A model generated the notes under the pieces. The model saw only the letters and a list, made by a program, of their open reading frames with translations. It made no database searches and was not told the origin of the DNA. A DNA stretch of 64,000 nucleotides, taken from Flavipsychrobacter sp. (GTDB lineage: Bacteria > Bacteroidota > Bacteroidia > Chitinophagales > Chitinophagaceae). The stretch spans positions 54,132-118,131 of the forward strand of contig JAFIGV010000003.1 of NCBI GenBank assembly GCA_017849575.1, read 5' to 3'. Below are positions 58,644 through 64,000 of this stretch, in pieces. Every line of letters begins with the position of its first letter. Positions within the stretch are counted from its first letter, which is position 1. The position numbers and the translations under genes were made by a program.

Positions 58644-59396
58644 ATGCAGTCGAACGATGCGTCCCATCCCTCTACGAAAGTGTTGCCTGATGCGGGTTCA
58701 AATTTAACCAAGAAAGCACAAGTAGCCGATATGTTCAACAACATAGCGGGCAATTATGATTTTCTGAACCATTTTCTTTCATTGGGTATTGATAAAGGCT
58801 GGCGCAAAAAAGCTATTGCCGAGGTAGCTGCCATTCGTCCTGAAAAAATACTGGATGTTGCCACCGGCACCGGCGACCTTGCCATTGCAGCCCTGCAAGC
58901 GCGACCTAAGAAAATTATCGGTGTGGATATTGCCGATCAGATGCTGGAGGTTGGAAGAAAAAAGATCATCGCAAAAAATCTGTCGGACACTATAACTCTG
59001 CAACACGGCGACAGCGAATCGATGCCTTTTGAATCGGATAGTTTCGATGCAGTGACCTGCGCTTATGGTGTGCGCAATTTTGAACATCTGGAAGCCGGAC
59101 TAAAAGAGATGAATCGTGTGCTGCGCAAGGGGGGCAAGTTGGTGATCCTTGAATTTTCTCATCCCAAAAAGTTCCCGGTGAAGCAAGTGTATCGGTTTTA
59201 TTTCCGGTTTGTGCTGCCCACACTCGGAAAGCTAGTTTCAAAACACAGCCGGGCGTACACATACTTACCAGAGTCTGTAATGGCATTTCCCGAAGGGGAT
59301 CAATTTTGCAGCATTCTGTCCCGCTGCGGATTCAGAGAGGCAAAGGCTCGTCCGCTTACCTTCGGCATCACAACACTATACACCGCAGTAAAATAA
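58644..59396 (+). CDS. ubiE: Demethylmenaquinone/ubiquinone C-methyltransferase
   Basis: This 250-residue SAM enzyme of quinone synthesis has FNNIAGNYDFLNHFLSLGID (UbiE signature 1), ILDVATGTGDLAI (SAM motif I), VTCAYGVRNFEHLEAGL (signature 2) and VLRKGGKLVILEFS. Bacteroidota usually make menaquinone, so the menG/ubiE demethylmenaquinone role is likely. ATG 58644 is preferred; the frame upstream is antisense to engB. Confidence 0.95.
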   Translation: MQSNDASHPSTKVLPDAGSNLTKKAQVADMFNNIAGNYDFLNHFLSLGIDKGWRKKAIAEVAAIRPEKILDVATGTGDLAIAALQARPKKIIGVDIADQMLEVGRKKIIAKNLSDTITLQHGDSESMPFESDSFDAVTCAYGVRNFEHLEAGLKEMNRVLRKGGKLVILEFSHPKKFPVKQVYRFYFRFVLPTLGKLVSKHSRAYTYLPESVMAFPEGDQFCSILSRCGFREAKARPLTFGITTLYTAVK

Positions 59397-59398
59397 GT

Positions 59399-60631
59399 TT
59401 AGGGTACAAGAATTTTTAAGGCTTCAGTTTTTCCAGCCACATTGCAGGCAATAAAGTAAATGCCGGGCACGAAAGCCTCATCAAAATGGATGGAGTTTTC
59501 ACCCGGACGCAACGATGCTTCTTTTGCCGCAACGAGCTTTCCTGCGCTATCGTAAACTGAGAAATGTCCGCTACCACTATTTTTCAGCTTTAGCAACACT
59601 ACCATACGCGAACCACTATTTTCAACGCGGGCACTAAGGCTCACGATGGGAGCAATGTCTTCAATGCCGGTCTGATAATAGCTTGTAAGAAAAGCACTAA
59701 GGTCAATTTTACTCAATCGCTGTGGAATGGCGCTGAGTTTTTCATTCGAGATAAAAAAACTTTTACCATCGGTGGTTGCCATGCCTTCTATCTGCGAAAA
59801 GCCCTGATTGATGTCTATCTTCCTTTTGTTGCCGGAAAAGAAATCAGTGCCGGAAAAATCGTACAGCAGCAAAGCAAAAGGACTCAGTGAACTGCTATAG
59901 CCGCAAAGCACCATTGCTCTTTTACCGGGAAGATAAGTGGCACCGGTTACCAATCCCTGCACATCATAACTCGCTCTTTTCTGTGCTACATAGGGCGCGC
60001 CGCCAGGAGTTTTTGGGAAAGCGTAGATGCTCGTTTTCTTGCTCAGCCACTGCTTGGTAAAAAGATAAAGGCTATCGTCTGTGGCAATAAACGCTTCGCA
60101 ATCAAAATCGGTAGCGTTGGCGCCTGTGGGGTTGAAGTTGGTTTGATCGCTGTAGCTAAATGCTATCGTATCGGGTGTTACCGTACCTGCCGCCATTGCG
60201 GATTTTGAAAAGCGCAGAATGCGCAGATCGGTGCGGTTGCCATTGGCATTATTTCCAAAGTCGCCAATGTACACATAGTTGCTGTCTTGAGTTATTTCTT
60301 CCCAATCCGTATTACTACTGCCTAATACATCCAGAGTTGCTACGATATTTCCGTTGGCAGTGTCAAGTCCGTAGAGATGTGTGTCTGTATTGTCATTATG
60401 CGTCCAGATCATATCGCTCCACCAGATAAGTCCCGATGTCTCCGAAACCGTGTCGCTGATGGTGTGGACATTATAAGGCGTAACAGAGGCAGGCGCATAC
60501 AAACAGCTTCCGTCGTTTTGCGTGGCGTTTGCGTTATAGTTGGTCGCCAGCGGGTCGGTACAGCCCTTGGTTTGAGCGGAGCAAGCCGGCGGCAGAAAGC
60601 CACATAAAACGAAGAGAAGAATATTGCGCAT
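59399..60631 (-). CDS. Secreted protein with T9SS C-terminal domain
   Basis: This 410-residue protein has a signal peptide (NILLFVLCGFLPPACSAQ), then a cysteine-containing motif GCTDPLATNYNANATQNDGS typical of Bacteroidota surface proteins. A region of beta-propeller-like repeats follows (WTHNDNTDTHLYGLDTANG, YVYIGDFGNNANGNRTDLRI, FDCEAFIATDDSLYLFTKQW). The C-terminus (SVYDSAGKLVAAKEASLRPG through KILVP) is a T9SS sorting domain. The role is unknown; the repeats resemble those of esterase-like/phytase-like proteins. Confidence 0.8.
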   Translation of the reverse strand: MRNILLFVLCGFLPPACSAQTKGCTDPLATNYNANATQNDGSCLYAPASVTPYNVHTISDTVSETSGLIWWSDMIWTHNDNTDTHLYGLDTANGNIVATLDVLGSSNTDWEEITQDSNYVYIGDFGNNANGNRTDLRILRFSKSAMAAGTVTPDTIAFSYSDQTNFNPTGANATDFDCEAFIATDDSLYLFTKQWLSKKTSIYAFPKTPGGAPYVAQKRASYDVQGLVTGATYLPGKRAMVLCGYSSSLSPFALLLYDFSGTDFFSGNKRKIDINQGFSQIEGMATTDGKSFFISNEKLSAIPQRLSKIDLSAFLTSYYQTGIEDIAPIVSLSARVENSGSRMVVLLKLKNSGSGHFSVYDSAGKLVAAKEASLRPGENSIHFDEAFVPGIYFIACNVAGKTEALKILVP

Positions 60632-60701
60632 ACCTATGACTTTGATCAGGCGAAAAAGTAAACAACTTTATAATTTCATTGAAAAAATAGCGCTTTCTCC
60701 G

Positions 60702-61124
60702 ATGGCATACAAAAGAAAAACCTGGGCAGAAAAAATGAACCCGGCAGCAAAAGAAAAAATTGAGCGCATAGAAAAAGACTTTGCCGACATACCGGCAGGA
60801 AGCTCCATGCTCGTTGCCACACCTGCTATAGTGAACGAATATGTGAAATCAATTCCGGAGGGTACGGCGACTTCCATCGGGCAAATGAGAAAAGATCTTG
60901 CCGCATCTTTCGGCGCAGAATATATGTGTCCGGTTACGGCAGGCATTTTCTTACGCATTGTGGCAGAAAACGCATTTGAACAACTGCAACAAGGTAAAGA
61001 CGTGAATGAAGTTGCACCATTTTGGAGGATCATCGGTTTGAAATCTCGCACGGCAAAAAAGCTCAGCTTCGGTACGGATTTCCTGCTGCAGCAGCGATCT
61101 GCCGAAGCCTTACCACTTCAGTAG
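60702..61124 (+). CDS. Conserved hypothetical protein (MGMT-like family in some annotations)
   Basis: This 140-residue soluble protein has the blocks RKTWAEKMNPAAKEKI, GSSMLVATPAIVNEYV, SIPEGTATSIGQMRKDLAA, MCPVTAGIFLRIVAENA and VAPFWRIIGLKSRTAKK. I recognise this as a widespread uncharacterised family with conserved CP.T.GIF and PFWR motifs. Some databases link it to alkylguanine-transferase-like proteins, but the PCHR active site is absent. ATG 60702 is preferred; the formal start at 60624 is within the antisense signal-peptide region of the divergent gene. Confidence 0.7.
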   Translation: MAYKRKTWAEKMNPAAKEKIERIEKDFADIPAGSSMLVATPAIVNEYVKSIPEGTATSIGQMRKDLAASFGAEYMCPVTAGIFLRIVAENAFEQLQQGKDVNEVAPFWRIIGLKSRTAKKLSFGTDFLLQQRSAEALPLQ

Positions 61125-62173
61125 TTTTGTAGCAAGGAGATGAGGTAGTCGGCTTCTTCTTCTGTGTTATAAAAGTGAAAGCCGATGCGGATGTTGCCTT
61201 CGCGTTGAATGCAGACAATTCCATTTTTGATAAGATGATCATAAAGTCCACCGCCATCTTTGAGCAACAATATGCTTCCGGATTCTGTTGCTGAATACGC
61301 GCTGTAAAGCAGCGCCGGATTCACAGCTTTTGCTACTTTTTGTACAAGTTCCTGATTGTGCTGCGCAATGGCTTTTAGACCCATTTCGCTTTTCTGCGCA
61401 ATCGCTTGTTCCAGTATCAGCAATCCATGTACGTTATAATGTCCGGGCTCAAAGTTTTTTATCGACGGTTCATAAATAGACGATCCTTTATCCAGAATGT
61501 AGGAATTACTACCACCAACCGTGGGTGGATAGTTATTCATGAAGTCTGCTGAAACATACAGAATACCCGTACCAAAGCCCGCATTCATCCATTTATAGTT
61601 GCTGCAGATCATCACATCCAGTTCGCAATCACGAATAGATATCAGCTCAGCACCGAGGCTTTGGGTGGTATCCACAATCAGACGAATTCCCTTCTCGCGG
61701 CAAAAGGCTGAGAGTGCAGAAAGGTCTATTTTAAAACCTGTGAGCCATTGCACATGACTTAACGCTACGACCTGAATCTGCTCGGCAATAAGTGTATGTT
61801 TCAGCTTGTCGAAGTCAATGTGGTAACCATCTTCATCGCCTATCCAGGTTATGGCAAAATGATTAATGGTAAACGGCGCCAGCAGCGAAGGGTAGTCTCG
61901 TCGGTAGAGCAATACGCGTTCATCTCCGCTCAATGATTTTACAATGGCATTGAGTCCCCAGGAAAAATTGGGAATCAGGGCAACCTGTGTGGCGGGTGCA
62001 TCTATAAATGCAGACACGGTTTGCCGAATTCTTTCTATTCCCGTATCTCGCAGCGGTTCCACCGCAGCACTCGCATTGCTGATCATTTGCCTGTGCAATT
62101 CCGTAGCAGGTGCAAGGCTTTCCTCGGATAGTAAGCCGCAGGAAGCAGTGTTGAGATAGACCGATCGTTGCAT
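61118..62173 (-). CDS. PLP-dependent class V aminotransferase-fold enzyme
   Basis: This is about a 351-residue protein; the PLP lysine lies in CSNYKWMNAGFGTGIL, and LSHVQWLTGFKIDLSALSAF and VDTTQSLGAEL are typical of class V (NifS/kynureninase-like) enzymes. Cysteine desulfurase-type active-site Cys loop is not evident, so a selenocysteine lyase/isopenicillin-N epimerase-like or other lyase role is more likely. The start at 62173 (QRSVYLNTAS) matches family N-termini. It overlaps the convergent gene by 7 nt. Confidence 0.85.
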   Translation of the reverse strand: MQRSVYLNTASCGLLSEESLAPATELHRQMISNASAAVEPLRDTGIERIRQTVSAFIDAPATQVALIPNFSWGLNAIVKSLSGDERVLLYRRDYPSLLAPFTINHFAITWIGDEDGYHIDFDKLKHTLIAEQIQVVALSHVQWLTGFKIDLSALSAFCREKGIRLIVDTTQSLGAELISIRDCELDVMICSNYKWMNAGFGTGILYVSADFMNNYPPTVGGSNSYILDKGSSIYEPSIKNFEPGHYNVHGLLILEQAIAQKSEMGLKAIAQHNQELVQKVAKAVNPALLYSAYSATESGSILLLKDGGGLYDHLIKNGIVCIQREGNIRIGFHFYNTEEEADYLISLLQNY

Positions 62174-62271
62174 GCTTTCAAATGTCCGCAACCTTGAGGG
62201 CAAAACAAAAGGAAAGACAAAAAATCAGCAGGGGAAAATTCTTTGAATGTGCACAGGAACTTGCTATAAAC

Positions 62272-62298
62272 AAAACTGCCCCGCGCAAGGCAGGGCAG
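62272..62298 (-). terminator. Rho-independent terminator of tuf
   Basis: On the minus strand CTGCCC pairs with GGGCAG (62298-62293 with 62281-62276), followed by TTTT. It begins 23 nt after the tuf stop. Confidence 0.8.
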
Positions 62299-62321
62299 CT
62301 TCTATGAGCAAAATGCTATGC

Positions 62322-63509
62322 TTATTTGATGATTTCAGTAACCTGACCGGCACCTACTGTACGTCCACCTTCGCGAATCGCGAATTTCAGACCTTTTTCC
62401 ATCGCGATGGGTGCGATAAGATTTACACGCAGGTTTACGTTATCGCCAGGCATTACCATTTCCACACCTTCAGGCAGGTGGCACTCACCTGTTACGTCGG
62501 TAGTACGGAAATAGAACTGAGGACGGTATTTGTTGAAGAATGGCGTGTGACGACCACCTTCTTCTTTGCTCAGTACATACACCTCACCTCTGAATTCAGT
62601 GTGCGGAGTGATGCTCTTAGGAGCGCAGATTACCATACCACGACGAATATCCTTCTTTTCAATACCGCGGAGCAGAAGACCAGCGTTGTCACCAGCTTCA
62701 CCACGATCCAGAAGTTTCTTAAACATTTCCACACCTGTACATGTAGAAGAAAGAGGAGCTTCATTGAAACCTACGATTTCTACGTTGTCACCCACTTTGA
62801 TCACGCCACGCTCGATACGACCTGTAGCTACTGTACCACGACCTGTGATGGTAAACACATCTTCTACAGACATCAGGAACGGCATATCTACCGGACGAGG
62901 AGGAAGAGGAATGTACTCATCAACTGCAGCCATCAATTCTTCTACAGCAGCTACCCACTGAGCTTCGCCAGCAAGTGCGCCTGTAGCAGAACCTTTGATG
63001 ATTGGTGTGTTATCACCATCATATTCGTATTTGCTCAGCAGCTCGCGGATTTCCATTTCAACCAGGTCAAGGATTTCAGGATCATCAACCAGGTCAACCT
63101 TGTTCATGAATACAACAATACGAGGTACACCTACCTGACGTGCAAGCAGGATGTGCTCTTTCGTTTGAGGCATCGGACCATCAGTAGCAGCAACCACCAG
63201 GATAGCACCATCCATCTGCGCAGCACCGGTAATCATGTTCTTCACATAATCGGCGTGACCCGGACAGTCAACGTGCGCATAGTGACGATTGGCAGTTTGG
63301 TACTCTACGTGAGCTGTATTGATCGTGATACCACGCTCTTTTTCTTCAGGTGCAGCATCAATCTCATCATATCCTTTTTTCTCAGCCATACCCTTGCTCG
63401 CCAGGATCGTAGTGATCGCAGCAGTCAAAGTAGTTTTACCATGGTCAACGTGACCGATAGTACCAATGTTTACGTGGGGTTTGTCCCGCTTAAAGGTCTC
63501 TTTTGCCAT
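62322..63509 (-). CDS. tuf: Elongation factor Tu
   Basis: This 395-residue GTPase delivers aminoacyl-tRNA to the ribosome. G1 is [10 protein letters not shown]3 is DCPGHADYV and G4 is NKVDLVDD; the conserved RGTVATGR and GDNVNLRV blocks mark domains 2 and 3. Full length. The tRNA-Thr gene lies 172 bp upstream on the same strand, the common Bacteroidota order. Confidence 0.99.
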   Translation of the reverse strand: MAKETFKRDKPHVNIGTIGHVDHGKTTLTAAITTILASKGMAEKKGYDEIDAAPEEKERGITINTAHVEYQTANRHYAHVDCPGHADYVKNMITGAAQMDGAILVVAATDGPMPQTKEHILLARQVGVPRIVVFMNKVDLVDDPEILDLVEMEIRELLSKYEYDGDNTPIIKGSATGALAGEAQWVAAVEELMAAVDEYIPLPPRPVDMPFLMSVEDVFTITGRGTVATGRIERGVIKVGDNVEIVGFNEAPLSSTCTGVEMFKKLLDRGEAGDNAGLLLRGIEKKDIRRGMVICAPKSITPHTEFRGEVYVLSKEEGGRHTPFFNKYRPQFYFRTTDVTGECHLPEGVEMVMPGDNVNLRVNLIAPIAMEKGLKFAIREGGRTVGAGQVTEIIK

Positions 63510-63681
63510 TTTATTTTTTTTTAAGAGATGTTGTTTAAATGTTTGTTTATGTTACCGGCTTCACAGCCCTGATTACACATCGTTGCGTCGCACTCTTGTA
63601 CGCCTTTCCCGCTATTCGTCACTCATGTTTTCTACTTGATTATACCTTCAGAAAACACAACCGCGCAAAGACGCTATCCGG

Positions 63682-63753
<72 letters not shown>

Positions 63754-63756
63754 ATA

Positions 63757-64000
63757 TTCAATTAGCTAATTAGCCAATACGCTAATGTGCTAATGAACTC
63801 AATATTTCTAAGAACTTTCTGCAAACCACACAATTAGTTAATTGGCTAATTGGCTAATTGTCTAAGAGCCTTCTACAACTGCACAATTAGCTAACTGGCA
63901 CATTGGCTAATTATCTAATCATCCAAGAATCTTCTACAACTGCACAATTCGCCAATTTGCTAATGTGCTAATGAACTCAATATTTCTAAGAACTTTCTGC
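63757..64000. repeat. Degenerate tandem repeat upstream of tRNA-Thr
   Basis: Units of roughly 53-73 bases begin at about 63757, 63830, 63883 and 63944 with ACAATTAG-like sequence, contain TTAGCTAATTGGCTAAT-like palindromic runs and end near TTTCTGC or CTACAACTGC. The sequence from 63781 to 63822 recurs exactly at 63959-64000, where the window ends. No gene is visible. Confidence 0.8.

Noticed and set aside
62247..63524. Long open frame (425 codons) antisense to tuf
   Set aside because: It is an exact shadow of the strongly conserved EF-Tu gene; composition is Thr/His-rich nonsense.
63757..64000. CRISPR-like array
   Set aside because: Units differ in length and sequence, repeats are degenerate and no cas genes are seen.

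Overview
The window looks like a chromosomal segment of a gliding Bacteroidota bacterium, probably near the Chitinophagaceae/Sphingobacteriales. The evidence is gldF/gldG, proteins with type IX secretion tails, a DUF4783 protein, a GH3-family protein, Bacteroidota-type TAnnTTTG promoter boxes and a tRNA-Thr next to tuf. The assignment rests on gene content only.

The window has two halves with visibly different base composition. Positions 1 to about 30,840 are AT-rich and read like an integrated mobile island. In order it carries a heavy-metal efflux set (an RND pump fused to its outer-membrane channel, an adaptor protein, a P1B-type ATPase); a defence block (HTH regulator, type III restriction subunit, four-helix-bundle gene, type III methyltransferase, a truncated RhuM-like stub, a DUF1016/YhcG nuclease, a second four-helix-bundle gene, and a long Argonaute whose first catalytic aspartate appears to be missing); and a complete Kdp potassium-uptake locus (NtrC-type response regulator, tiny membrane peptides including KdpF, KdpA, KdpB, KdpC, an outer-membrane barrel, and a sensor split into a KdpD N-terminal protein and a separate histidine kinase). 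Next comes about 2.3 kb that is mostly non-coding and full of nested inverted repeats. The island ends with small mobile-element genes and a mobile mystery protein A/B (HTH + Fic) pair behind four operator-like repeats on an exact 33-bp period. Related gene-tail remnants lie at 6.2 kb and 29.55 kb. No integrase or conjugation gene is visible.

From about 30,890 to the end the sequence is richer in GC and mostly housekeeping: a glycan operon (ABC exporter, two glycosyltransferases, nearby methyltransferase), UbiA-like and PAP2 membrane enzymes, gcvP, gpmI, a DUF4340 protein with gldG/gldF, an M23 peptidase, a secreted seven-repeat propeller protein, a class D beta-lactamase, metF, lptB, a GH3 protein, engB, ubiE/menG, a class V aminotransferase-fold enzyme, tuf, tRNA-Thr and a degenerate tandem repeat.

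The most promising undescribed material is (1) the structured non-coding block at 25.8-27.8 kb, with two related large hairpins whose outer stems differ in sequence but still pair, and five copies of the GCGAAGC mini-hairpin heptamer; (2) two four-helix-bundle genes, each bounded by imperfect inverted repeats and inserted between defence genes, resembling 23S rRNA intervening sequences; and (3) the Argonaute in this defence block.
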